From the NCBI GenBank assembly GCA_946408385.1, contig CAMJSB010000003.1, positions 1 to 64,000 of the forward strand: a DNA stretch of 64,000 bases, written 5' to 3'. Of the stretch, positions 11,416 through 21,815 are shown piece by piece (the first letter of the stretch is position 1; every line of letters starts with the position of its first letter). The notes beneath the pieces were generated by a model. It saw only the letters and a list, made by a program, of their open reading frames with translations, ran no database searches and was not told where the DNA came from. The position numbers and the translations under genes are program-made. Source of the DNA: an uncultured bacterium. Lineage in GTDB: Bacteria; Patescibacteriota; Gracilibacteria; Absconditabacterales; Absconditicoccaceae.

Positions 11416-11443
11416 ATTATATATGTAATTTCTATCTTGTCAA
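11416..11443 (-). promoter_or_regulatory. Consensus sigma-70 promoter for the DUF285 surface protein
   Basis: On the minus strand TTGACA (11438-11443), 16 bases, TATAAT (11416-11421), about 36 bases before the ATG at 11380. Both boxes match the bacterial consensus exactly, suggesting strong expression. Confidence 0.7.
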
Positions 11444-11543
11444 ATTTTTGAAGACTTTTTACAATTATTTAATTTTAGTTTGTAATCTATTATGAAATCT
11501 CTATACAAGAAAATGTGAGATTTATTTATTCGATAGTCGATAT

Positions 11544-11870
11544 ATGAGAAAATTGTATTTGATGTTAGTTTTGTTTTATACTTTTTTATTAGTTTGATGT
11601 TGAAAGAGTGAGATTAGTGTTCAGGAACCGGTTTTTGACTATGATGTAGATATATGTGATAAATTTTTTGAAGTGTCAAATTGTATTATAGATAATACTA
11701 AGAATTCTTCATGGACTCAAGAGAAAAAGGATGATCTTAGGAATGCTATATTGCTTAGGCAAGAGCAGTGGAAAACTTTGTCTAGAGATCAGTTGGAAGA
11801 AGAATGTTCTTCTGTATTATCTGTATTAAAAAATGCATCTGACTTAGATGAATTATGATGCCAAATTTAG
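11544..11870 (+). CDS. Small lipoprotein
   Basis: 108 aa. A hydrophobic signal segment is followed by the lipobox L-V-G-C-G-K at about residue 20, in which both glycines are UGA. The mature part is acidic and helical with three further cysteines (I-C-D, N-C-I, E-C-S), one more near the C-terminus, and no recognised domain. A standard-code reading would start only at the GTG at 11673 and lose the lipobox. It is followed 47 bases later by the CNNM transporter gene. Confidence 0.72.
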
Positions 11871-11917
11871 TGTTAATTATTTATGTTATTTTATAATAAA
11901 TATTATTTTAGTAAAAA

Positions 11918-13252
11918 ATGGACCCGTTTTCGATTATTAGTTTTGTGATTTTAATTCTGCTTTCTATGTTCTTTTCAGGTAGTGAAACTGCTCTAACTTC
12001 TATACCGCAGCACAAGGTAGATTCCCTTTCAAAGCAACGTAAACGTTGAGTAAAATATCTTAGATATTGTAAAAATGAAAGTGATAAGGTTTTGATGGCA
12101 ATTCTTATTGGTAACAATATTGTGAATATAGGATCTGCATCGTTAGCTACTGCAATTTCTATTGGTATTGCTGAGTGAAATGAGAATCAGTGACTTGTTG
12201 TTTGAATTGCTACAGCGGTTGTGACAATTCTGGTTTTGATTTTTGGAGAAATCGTTCCAAAGACTTATGCTCAGGAGCATTCAGAATCTATATCTTTGAA
12301 AATTGCGCCTTTCTATTTTTATTTAACTAAAATTTTAACTCCTGTAATTTGGTGTCTTAGTTTGTTGACTAAAAAAATTAATAAAAAATCTGAAAATTCT
12401 CAAGAGATTTCTCAGGAGGAAGTAGAGGCTTTTATTGAAAAGGCTGTGGAGTCTGATGCTGTAGAGGAAGATACTTTTGAAAATATTAAAAAAATGTTGA
12501 ATTTTAATGATATTACGGTTTGAGAGGCTATGACTCCAAGAGTTAGAATCTGCGCTGTGAATGATGAGCTTACAATAGATCAGGCAATAGAAAAATTATT
12601 AACTTTTCACTATACGCGTATCCCTGTATATCATGAAAGAATTGATGATATTGATAGAGTGGTTACTTTAAAAGAGTTATTAAATTTATCGAAAAAATAT
12701 TCATGAGATGTGAAATTGAAAGATTTGATTTTATATCCAATTCATAAAATTCCATCTCCTACCCCAGTAAATGTTGCTCTTGAAAAATTCAAAATGTCGC
12801 ATAAACATATAGCACTTGTGATGGATGAGTATGGATGAGTAGATGGAATTATTTCTCTTGAAGATATTATAGAGGAAATTTTTGGAAATATTCAGGATGA
12901 AAGTGATGTGGAGATTAGTCCAATTAGAAAAGTCTGAAAAAATTCTTGGGTTGTATCTCCGTTTATTAGAATTGATGAATTTTTGGAAGAAAGTAAATTA
13001 ACATTCGAGGAATTATGATTAAATGAAGATGAATTTGACTGAGAAACTTTGAGCTATTTGATTACATCTCTACTTGAGTGATTTCCAAGTGAATGAGAGG
13101 AAATTGATATACCATTGAAAGAAATCAGAGATGAAGAAATTTGATTTATGAAAAAAAATGATGATAAAAAAATTCCGAAAAGGAGTCTGATTATTAAAGT
13201 GAAGCAGGTGGAAGATAATACAATATGAGACTTAAAAATCTCTATAGTTTAA
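11918..13252 (+). CDS. CNNM/CorC-family transporter with CBS domains
   Basis: 444 aa. The N-terminal CNNM (DUF21) membrane domain, residues 1-180, begins with F-F-S-G-S-E-T-A-L-T-S and contains F-G-E-I-V-P-K-T-Y-A, the family hallmarks. Two CBS domains follow (about 195-315: M-T-P-R-V-R and V-M-D-E-Y-G-G-V-D-G-I-I-S-L-E-D), then a CorC/HlyC C-terminal domain (about 345-435). Members are linked to magnesium and other cation efflux across the inner membrane. The glycine pair in E-Y-G-G uses UGA. Confidence 0.92.
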
Positions 13253-13268
13253 ATTAGTCTCTTAAATT

Positions 13269-13901
13269 ATGACAACAAAGGATTCATTGGTTTCTTTGCT
13301 TTCAAAAGCACCATCAAAAAATAAAAAGTTTGAATGAGATGAAATTTTTTTGGTTGATAAAATTCCTCCTGACTGATTTCCTCTAAGAAGTAGGAAAATA
13401 TGATGATGTGCACATTATTCTTTAAAAGCGGTGATTGAATGAAAAAGAAACATTAAAAGACCTATTGAAGATTATTCCGCTGATTGGTGGTCTAGAACTA
13501 CTTATCTTATGACACCTCGATGAATTATAAAAGTCTTAAAAAAATATAAGCTAAAATATTCTATAATAAGAGCTAAAAATTTAGATAAAAATGAAAAATT
13601 ATTATTGCTTAAGCAGAATTTAAAAAGTGGTCCTATAATTCTTTTAGTGGCTAATTGACAGACTAAAAAGAAACGATTTTTGCGATCTAAAGCATTAATT
13701 CATCGGCATTATATTACATTATGGTGATATGATGAAAGACATAAAATGTTTTATGTATATGATTCGAATACAAAAAGAAAGACTCAAACTGAGGTAATGA
13801 AATGAACTTTAAAAGTACCGTATAAATATATTTTAAAAGAGTGGTGAATTGGTGCATCGAAAATAATATACAATAATTATGCAATTGCTGTAAAATATTA
13901 A
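13269..13901 (+). CDS. C39-like papain-fold peptidase (putative)
   Basis: 210 aa. The segment K-I-G-G-C-A-H-Y-S-L-K-A-V-I-E-G gives a nucleophile-type Cys at a helix start, and I-H-R-H-Y-I-T-L-W-G-Y-D plus F-Y-V-Y-D-S-N gives the His and Asp/Asn partners in the order and spacing of C39/papain-like peptidases. It has no signal peptide. Peptidase C39 domains usually cut double-glycine leaders of exported peptides, but no ABC transporter is fused or adjacent, so it may be a stand-alone C39-like protein. It starts 16 bases after the CNNM gene. Function is inferred from motif order only. Confidence 0.6.
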
Positions 13902-13926
13902 ATATTTATTTATATTTTTTGTTAAA

Positions 13927-15111
13927 ATGAAAAAGACGGTATTATTCTGCATATCCCTTTGATGTATAGTTATGTTTTGATGTGGGCAAAAATTATGAGA
14001 AAATGAGAGTGAGTATATTTGAGAATTGATTATTTCTTGAGTCTGACCTGAAATTGCAATGGAGCCTACTATTGAGGAATGAACATTGGCTTTGAGATGA
14101 AGTTTCGAAGACCATGCAGATCATATATTTCTGGGAAAATGAATTTGGGAAAATTATTTGAGAGAAGAATCTGACTATTTGCCATGAAATACTTTAAAAT
14201 TTAAATGAATTGTGGAGTTTATAGATTGAGCAGCTGGGAATCATTATTATAATGTAAAAGCCATAGATAAACTTGAAGTTATTAAGTATCCAAATGTTAA
14301 TAATATCAAAGATTTATTAGAATGATACAATTATTGTGAAAAAGATTCAGATTGTTGATATTTTGATTGAGAATGTCCTCTTTGATGCTATATCCCATTG
14401 AATATTAAATATATTGATGTAGCTTCAAATATTGTTTCAAATTTTGTAAATCATTTATGAGAGGATGAACGTTGTGTATATGGTTGTACGGATATGGATG
14501 AGGCTGTGTGTAAAAATTATAAATGTGAAATGATTGTGGCTGATGTTGAAAATCATGATGAACCTATAATTTGTACATCTGAGCAAAAATCTGCAGATAT
14601 TTGTACAATGATATATGAGCCTGTTTGCGGCTCGGATTCTAGAACTTATTGAAATAGTTGTGTAGCTTGTCAGTCAGAAACAGTTGAAAGTTATACTATT
14701 TGAGAATGTGAAGGCAGTGCATTTACAGTCGAATGAGATTCTAAATATTTGGATGAAGTTATGGATATTTTGAAGTGGGACTGAACTGTCTCATGTAACT
14801 ATAGTTATAATGATGCGTGAACAGTTATATATGGTAGTTTTATGGCTGATAGAGATAATTTTTATTCAAGTATAGATGATTATTCATCAAATACTGCAAA
14901 TAAAAATTATATGTTATCAACTGATTGAAAACTATATTATTGGTCTACTTTCCCAGATTCTGATAATTTTGTTGTTGATTTTCCTGTTGATATAGAAAGT
15001 GAAATTGCAAATCTTTTAGTTGATGCTTGAAAACATTCTGATTTTCAGATGGATTGTTCCGAATGAATTGAAGATGAAAATTTATTTGAAGTTCCTAACC
15101 TTGAATTTTAA
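13927..15111 (+). CDS. Lipoprotein with Kazal-type protease-inhibitor domain
   Basis: 394 aa. Signal peptide with lipobox M-F-G-C-G near residue 19. A cysteine-rich region (about 135-210) precedes a Kazal domain at about 218-262: C-T-M-I-Y-E-P-V-C, then C-G-S-D-S-R-T-Y-G-N-S-C, then V-A-C and a final G-E-C, which reproduces the C-x7-C-x10-C-x2-C spacing and the C-G-S-D-x-x-T-Y-x-N-x-C core. Kazal domains inhibit serine proteases. Placed on the cell surface it could block proteases of a host or competitor, which is inference. The stop codon abuts the stop of the minus-strand gene at 15112. Confidence 0.85.
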
Positions 15112-16407
15112 TTATTTACGTCTTTTATCTACTGGAGGTTTTTTGCTGATTATTTCTTCATATTCATCATGTGGACGTATAGTGAATATTTCTCAGTTTG
15201 GATATGCTATAATTCTTCGTGCATCACATGATGGGCTTAATTTGTAAGAAAGATATCATTGTCATCGTGATTTTTCTGGTTTTAAATTTGTTTGAATCAT
15301 ACCGGATAGGATATTTTGAATTCAATTATCGAATTGTGTGTGTGTTTGTGTGTTTATGGAATTTACTAATTGAGATATAAAATCTTCTTTATTAGAAAAT
15401 TTGCATCAAACTTTTTCGAACAAATCGACATATTTTTTGCATCTTTTCTCTACATCTTCTACTTTTAAAGTTTCATTTAGTATTTCCATCATATCTTCTT
15501 TTTCTTTATCCATTTCTTGTTTTCATAATGATCAGCTTTCTATCGCTTCTTTGATTAATTTGCTATTTTTTGGTATTATTTGTATGCTTGCTTTTTTCTC
15601 TTGGTTATCAATTATTTTGAATCATGGATAGTTTATTATTAGTCTTCTTATATATTCATAGGCGTGGATGTATTTATCATTAAATTTATTCTTGATATGA
15701 GATAGCATAATTTCTCATGCATTTTTTTTGAGTTCGTTCTTTAATAATTTTTCTATGTCTTGTGGACGAATATCTTTATTAGTTTTTAGCTCTTCTTTTA
15801 TTTGTTCAGACATTCACTCTGGAAGAATAATAGTAGTTTTTGCATTTTCTTGTTCTCTACTCTCCTTTTTTAATATTGGTCAAAATAATTCACTGTACAT
15901 TTTTTCCATTTCTTTTGTATATTCTTCGTGCTTGGTTTTCAAGTATTTTGGATAATCTTTTTCAATTATTTTGGTGTATTCTTCTACTGTTAGACACCTT
16001 TTTTTTATTTTATTTAATAATTCTTTATTGTTTGTTTCTACCGCGTATTGATATACAGTATCTCATCAAAAAGTTTCTGAAATTCATTCTGCAGTATCTC
16101 TATATAATCGGATATCTTTAATTTTTTTTCTTCTATCTTGGAAAAATAATATCTTTTTATCTATCTCCTCTATTGCTTTTGGATAATTTTTAATTTTTTG
16201 TTCTAATTCTTTCATTTTTATGCGGCATATTTTTATTGCGTTTAATGTTGTGATAGCTTGTATTTCGTCTGCTTTATCAGTTGTATTGTCTATGATTTCG
16301 TATATTTTTTCGATGTATCATTGTCTTTTTGATTGTAAAAAAGACAAATCCAATTCTGATTTTTTCTGTTCTAATTCTTTGATTTTTTGATCAAATGTTA
16401 TTGCCAT
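15112..16407 (-). CDS. Coiled-coil protein, unknown function
   Basis: 431 aa, unrecognised, without signal peptide or membrane segment. Residues 1-110 and much of 130-350 are highly charged and helical (L-E-Q-K-K-S-E-L-D, K-E-L-E-Q-K-I-K), so long coiled coils are likely. The last 60 residues change character and contain Y-L-S-Y-K-L-S-P-S-C-D-A-R-R-I-I-A-Y followed by G-E-I-F-T-I-R-P-H-D-E-Y, which loosely recalls the RelE/ParE toxin fold; no partner antitoxin is visible, so this is only a hint. UGA glycines carry the frame through to the TAA at 15112. Confidence 0.75.
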
Positions 16408-16514
16408 TTTTTATTGATTAATCAATAAAAGATTCATATCTAATTCTAGATATAAATATTTTGCTTTAAAAGTCAATAGTAAAATAATTGTTTTTACTTT
16501 TTTGTTTTTTTATG

Positions 16515-16542
16515 TTGATTTTTTATGTATTTTTAATATAAT
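16515..16542 (+). promoter_or_regulatory. Promoter for the structured leader RNA
   Basis: TTGATT (16515-16520), 16 bases, TATAAT (16537-16542). The expected transcription start near 16548-16549 coincides with the first base of the 5-prime strand of the closing stem of the RNA at 16548. Confidence 0.65.
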
Positions 16543-16547
16543 ATATT

Positions 16548-16613
16548 TTAGCTAGTTTTTTTAGGAACCCTATGAAAAGGCATAGGAAAACGGAGAACCC
16601 TCTGTCTAGCTAA
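16548..16613 (+). ncRNA. Candidate three-way-junction leader RNA
   Basis: A perfect 8-bp closing stem TTAGCTAG (16548-16555) / CTAGCTAA (16606-16613) encloses two hairpins: CCTATG/CATAGG (16569-16586, loop AAAAGG) and CGGAG/CTCTG (16591-16604, loop AACC, one G-U). The GG of the first loop can pair with CC of the second, giving a purine-riboswitch-like layout, but the junction sequence does not match the purine aptamer or another class I recognise. Promoter upstream, small ORF and strong terminator downstream. It may be a cis-regulatory element or part of a 250-base non-coding RNA. Confidence 0.5.
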
Positions 16614-16620
16614 TAAAAGT

Positions 16621-16758
16621 ATGAAAAGAAAAAGAACAGACGAAAAAAAGAACATTAGGAACAAAGATCGTAATAAACGAGAATTGTTAAAAGGACTTCG
16701 GGATCAAAAGGAGGAAAAAAATGACTGGAAAAGGCTTAGAAGATCATTAATGCCTTAA
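16621..16758 (+). CDS. Very basic small protein (45 aa), doubtful
   Basis: ATG at 16621 opens 45 codons ending at TAA 16758. The product starts M-K-R-K-R-T-D-E-K-K and is about half Lys/Arg/Asp/Glu, which could bind nucleic acid or ribosomes. It lies between the three-way-junction RNA and a strong terminator. Purine-rich DNA yields such peptides by chance, so the whole 16548-16805 transcript may instead be non-coding. Within it, an AAGGAGG-like sequence precedes a second ATG (16727-16757), a nine-codon ORF in another frame, the only textbook ribosome binding site seen nearby. Confidence 0.4.
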   Translation: MKRKRTDEKKNIRNKDRNKRELLKGLRDQKEEKNDWKRLRRSLMP

Positions 16759-16775
16759 AACCAATTTCATTTTGC

Positions 16776-16805
16776 AAGTCTTACGTAATTCGTAAGACTT
16801 TTTTT
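16776..16805 (+). terminator. Intrinsic terminator
   Basis: Perfect 10-bp stem AAGTCTTACG/CGTAAGACTT (16776-16800) with a 5-base loop, followed by a T-run. It ends the leader RNA/small ORF transcript before gatA. Confidence 0.9.
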
Positions 16806-16875
16806 ATTTCTTTTTCTCTTTATTTTGTGATTAAAATCAGTATCAAAAAGTCAGATTTATATTTATTTTGAACTA

Positions 16876-18291
16876 ATGGAAAATCTTACACTAAAATCAT
16901 ATATTCAATGAGTAGAAAAATGAGAAATAAATGCTAATGAAGTGATAAATTCATATTTAGATAAATCGACTAAAGACTCGGATAATTTACATGCATTCGT
17001 TAGATTACATCCAGACTATGTGGAAAAATTTTTGAATAATTTTAAAGATTTACCTCTACATTGAGCACCAATCGCTATCAAAGATAATATCATGACTAAG
17101 TGATATATTTCTTCATGTGGATCTAAAATGCTTGAAAATTATGTAGCTCCATATTCTGCAACTTGTTTTACAAATTTAGAAAAGAAATGAGGATTGATGC
17201 TTTGAAAGGCGAATATGGACGAATTTGCTATGTGATCGTCTACTGAATATTCTGCTTTCTGAAATACCAAAAATCCAAATTGAACTGACCGTATTCCATG
17301 AGGTTCTAGTGGATGAAGTGCTGCTGCCGTAGCTTGAGATCAATGTATAGCTGCATTATGAACTGATACTTGAGGTTCTATTCGTCAGCCTGCCGCTTTA
17401 TGTGGAATAGTTGGACTTAAACCTACATATGGAAGAGTTTCTAGATATTGAGTTCAGTCAATGGCCTCGTCTTTTGATCAGGTTTGAGTTTTGACTAAAA
17501 CTGTAGAAGATGCTAGAATTATGCTGGATGCAATTTGTGGGTATGATGAAAATGATAGTCAATCAAGAAAAAAAGCTGATATAAAAAATTTTGATAATTT
17601 GAATTTGAAAGAAGGTGATATAAAAATCGCCATTCCTAATGAAGCAATTAATGAGGCTCTCGATCCTAAAGTTAAAGATTTGTTCTTAGCTAAAATTGAA
17701 GAATTAAAATCGCATTGATATACTGTAGATTATGTAGATTTACCTATTTTGAAACATGTAAGTGCAATTTATTACATGCTTATTTCAGCTGAAGTGACAA
17801 GTAATCTTGGACGTTTTGATGGAATACGTTTTGGATTACAAGAAGATATGAAATGAATTAAAGATTTGCACGAATACTATACAAAAATCAGAATGAAATG
17901 ATTCTGAAACGAAGTAAAAAAGAGAATTTTACTCGGAAACTACGTAGTTACCAAAGAAAATTATGAAAAATATTATTTACGTGGATACAAGGCTAGAAAA
18001 CTTTTACAGTCAGAATTTAGTAAATTTTATAAAAATTATCATGCCATTGTAACTCCTACGACTCCAACTCCAGCATGAAGATTTTGAGAAAAATCAAGCA
18101 ATCCATTATTGATGTATCTTGAAGATATGTATACAGTTACAGCTAATTTGGTATGAGTTCCAGCAATATCTGTTCCAATGTGAAATGTAGAAGACAGCTG
18201 AGATACTTTGCCTGTAGGGATTCAGCTTATGTGATGAAAATGGCAGGAAGGATTATTGCTTTCTGTTGCAGAAAAGATTGAAATGAAATAA
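16876..18291 (+). CDS. gatA: Asp/Glu-tRNA amidotransferase subunit A
   Basis: 471 aa. Catalytic subunit of the GatCAB complex that converts Glu-tRNA-Gln and Asp-tRNA-Asn to the amide forms. The amidase Ser-cis-Ser-Lys triad is visible: the Lys in P-I-A-I-K-D-N, and the Gly/Ser-rich P-G-G-S-S-G-G-S-A-A block followed by G-T-D-T-G-G-S-I-R-Q-P-A. Several of these invariant glycines are UGA, which is the clearest proof of code 25 in the window. gatB and gatC are not adjacent. The start is the first ATG after the terminator at 16776-16805. Confidence 0.97.
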
Positions 18292-18347
18292 TTTTTTAAG
18301 ATGGGAGTCCAAATATGTGACGAATAATATAAAATCTAGCCTAAAAT

Positions 18348-18375
18348 TTGATAAAAATATAATTTTGAATATACT
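18348..18375 (+). promoter_or_regulatory. Promoter for the DUF2207 gene
   Basis: TTGATA (18348-18353), 16 bases, TATACT (18370-18375), 35 bases before the ATG at 18410. Confidence 0.5.
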
Positions 18376-18409
18376 TTACAGTGCTAATTTTATATGATTT
18401 TTCGTGAAT

Positions 18410-20398
18410 ATGAAAAAAATTGTATCGTTATTAATATTGCTTATATTTTCATGGTGTTGATGCTTAGCGGAAGATTTATGATATAACATAAATTCTTATA
18501 ATATAGACTATGATATAAAAAAAGATTGATCAATAAATGTAACCGAGAAACTACAAATTTACTATAATGAAGAAAGTCATTGATTTTTTAGAGAAATCCC
18601 ATTTATATATGAATATGATGATAATTATGTGATTGAAACTACATTATCTAATATTTCTGTTGACTGAGATTCATTTCAAAAAAGTGTAAAATGAAATTTC
18701 ACAATATTAAAAATTGGTTCAAGTGACAAAACAATATTATGAAATAAAGACTATATCATAAAATACACTATAGATTGAGCAATAAGATCATATTCATGAC
18801 GGCAAGAATTATTTCGAAATGTAATTTGAACCGATTGGGATACATCAACAAACAATGCTAAATTTATCATACATTTTCCTAGTGATTTAGAAGTCCAAGA
18901 ATATTATGCTCAGAAATGAAAATTGGATAGATGAGAAAATATAGAATTATTATATTCATGAAATACAATATCAAACATAGAATGACTGAAATTATATGCA
19001 AAGGAATGAGTCACTGTTGCTTTAAAATTTCCAAATAAATTCTTTCCTGTGAAAGAAAAAATATATAAAAAATCTTTACGAAGAAAATTAATGAATTATT
19101 TAGATACAGAAGAAAAATTATTTAATTTTGCGTATATTGTTTATTGAATACTTGTCGTTATATTCTTTGTTTTAGTGATATTTACATATAAATATTCAAA
19201 AAATAGAGAAGAAATTTTCTTAAAGCAGAGAGGAGATTGAATGGATTCTGTAAGGGATGTTATTTATTATAATCCACCAGAATGATATACACCGTGGGAA
19301 GTTGCTATAATGAAAGAAATGCAGTCTACCACAAGGATTTTCGCGACTATGCTATATATGTGGTTGTGAAAATGATTAGTGACTATAATTACAAAAAATA
19401 GACGTATATATTTCCAAAAAATTGCAGAACCAGAAGAAAAATGATATAAATTTTATAAATATAATAATGGTAAATATTTTAATAGTCCAGAAAATGAATT
19501 TTGGAATTTTTGTTTTGGGAGGGATAATTTGTATTATCCAGCATCTACATTGCCTTTAGAAAAATCAAATAGATTAAAAGAAATTGCAGACACTATTTAT
19601 TATTCAATAATTGAAAGATTTTGTCCTAAAACACCTAAATTTATAATAAATACTTGAGCATTAGTATGAAAAGAAATTAAAAATCGGAATGAATATACCT
19701 GATGTACGGTGTTTTTTGTTAACTTTATTCTATTCATTTTTATGTTAGATTTCTGATTTTGATTCTATTCATGTATACCTTTGGGAATTATATTTTTTTA
19801 TGTTTTTATCAGTAAATTATTTAAATCTATAAAGCTATATTTTATTGAAAAAAATCTTAATGATGAAGCTAAAGTAGTATTAGAACATATTCGATGACTA
19901 AAAAAATATTTATTAGAAGTTGAAGATGAAAAATTAAATAGATTAACTGAGCATAATTTAAATTATTTTGAAGATATACTTCCTTATGCAATTGCTCTTT
20001 GAATATGAGATAAATGGATAAAAAAGATGTTTTCTTATTCGGAATACGAAAAACTATCCGGTACAAAAGGTAATTTGGATTTGTCGGGGACTTTAAAGAT
20101 ATTAGAGATTTTGAAAAGTGTAGATTATGAAAAAGTATTAAAAAAGTCCTATACAGTTTGAACTATTGTTCAAAAGACTAGAGAAGAAAGGCGTTTTTAT
20201 AATTCTGATACCTGATGGTGACGTAAATCAAGGTCTTCTAGTTCTGCTTCTTCGAATAGTTCCAAGAAAAGTTCATCACGAGATTGATTCTTCTGAAATT
20301 CATCTTGAAACTCTAATTCAAATTCTTCAGGTTGATGATTTAAGCTAGGCTCATTCTCTTGAAAATGATGAGGTTGATGAGGATGAAAAAGATGGTAA
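18410..20398 (+). CDS. DUF2207 membrane protein
   Basis: 662 aa. A signal peptide (residues 1-20) is followed by a beta-rich outside domain (about 21-225) beginning Y-N-I-N-S-Y-N-I-D-Y-D-I and containing the H-G-F-F-R-E-I-P motif of DUF2207. Membrane segments occur near 240-262 and about 440-470, with a cytoplasmic helical region to about 590. The tail is Ser-rich and then Gly-rich (alternating UGA and GGN), as the Gly-rich C-termini of this family usually are. The family function is unknown; members are common in small-genome bacteria. Under the standard code the tail would be cut off. Confidence 0.88.
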
Positions 20399-20514
20399 AA
20401 TTGGTGTTATAAATCTTAAATTTTTAATAATTATAAAATTTTCTAGATTTTAAATTTGAATTTCTTTTTAGGATAGATAAAATGAAAGAGTCTTGGATTT
20501 ATTTTAATTTATGT

Positions 20515-21768
20515 ATGAATAAAATGTTTCAACTCTCCTATTCTCCTAATCTAAAATGAGAAGTAAAAATTTCGTGATCAAAGAATGCGGCATTACCAAT
20601 TGTAGCTGCAAATTATATATTAGATTTTCCCGTAGAATTACTCAACAAGCCTAATATTTCAGATATCAGAAATATGGAAGCTTTGGCTATTACTGCACTC
20701 AAAACTTCTAAAGGTTATTTTGATCTTACAAATGATTTGGCTAAAAAATTCCGTGCTTCAATTTTACTTATTCCTTTGTGATTGATAAAGTATGGAAAAG
20801 TTAAATTCGTTGGAAGTGGTGGATGTAATATCGGGAAAAGACCGTTAGATACTTTTGATAATGCTTTAATTAAAGCCTGAATTTCTATCACTTATGAGGA
20901 AAATTTTAAAGTTTATGAAGTGACTTGAAAGCCAAAGAGAAATATAATGTTACAGCAATTTTCTGTAACCGCGGCTGAAGCTTTGATTACTTATCTCGCA
21001 TTTTGTAAGGATGTAGATTATGAAATAACTATCTACCAAGTTGCTACAGAACCTCACGTAAAAAACACTATAGCATTCTTAAATAATGCGTGAGCTGATA
21101 TTACGATGTGAATTGATCATACTGTAACAATAAAACCTGTTAAGAAAATGGAAGTAAAAGATCCAACATTCAGTATTGTAAGCGATTATATCGAAGCTGG
21201 AACTTATTTCGCAATTTGAGCATGTGCTGATCAATCAGAGTTGACCATTACTAATATGGATGTTGATGACCTTTCAGCAATGTATAACATTGCAGAGCAG
21301 ATTTGAATCAATTTTCGTATTTTGGATAAACATACTATAAAAGTAGATTCATACAATAAAGAAAATTATAGAGCTCTAAAAAGATTAGAAATCAGAATTT
21401 TCCCATGATTCCCTAGCGATTTGCAGTCAATTTTTGGAACTTTGTTTACTCAATGTAATTGAATTACTAAGATATTTGAAACTCTGTATGAATGAAGATT
21501 TTGATATTTAGCCGAGCTTGAAAATTTTGGTGCAAAGATTGAGATTTTAAATCCTCATGAGGCTTTGATTCTTTGAAGGACTAAGTTGAAATGATCTTAT
21601 GTTTCTAGTACTGACCTTAGAGGGTGAAGTGCTATGGTTTTGGCATGAATTATCGCGGAATGAACTACTCATATTACTAATGAAGCCATTATCGAAAGAG
21701 GATATGATAATATAATTGAAAAACTGAATAATATCGGTGTTGATATTAAACAAGTAGCTAATGAATAA
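20515..21768 (+). CDS. murA: UDP-N-acetylglucosamine 1-carboxyvinyltransferase
   Basis: 417 aa, the normal MurA length. It transfers enolpyruvate from PEP to UDP-GlcNAc, the first committed step of peptidoglycan synthesis in the cytoplasm. Seen: S-G-S-K-N-A-A-L-P-I (substrate Lys and Asn), the active-site Cys loop G-G-C-N-I-G-K-R-P-L-D, F-P-S-D-L-Q with the catalytic Asp, and D-L-R-G-G-S-A near residue 368. The Cys form is the fosfomycin-sensitive type by family knowledge. An alternative ATG at 20524 is in frame. It ends in a terminator shared with the convergent cell-wall gene. Confidence 0.95.
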
Positions 21769-21783
21769 AAAATTTTTAGTATA

Positions 21784-21812
21784 AAAAAGCTGGCTTCAAT
21801 AACCAGCTTTTT
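21784..21812. terminator. Bidirectional terminator between murA and the EnvC-like gene
   Basis: AAAAAGCTGG/CCAGCTTTTT stem (21784-21812) with a 9-base loop; A-run and T-run on either side allow termination in both directions. Confidence 0.9.
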
Positions 21813-21815
21813 ATT

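Noticed and set aside
15112-15300. RelE/ParE toxin domain at the end of the coiled-coil protein
   Set aside because: The resemblance is limited to one strand-turn segment; there is no antitoxin neighbour and the protein is far too long.
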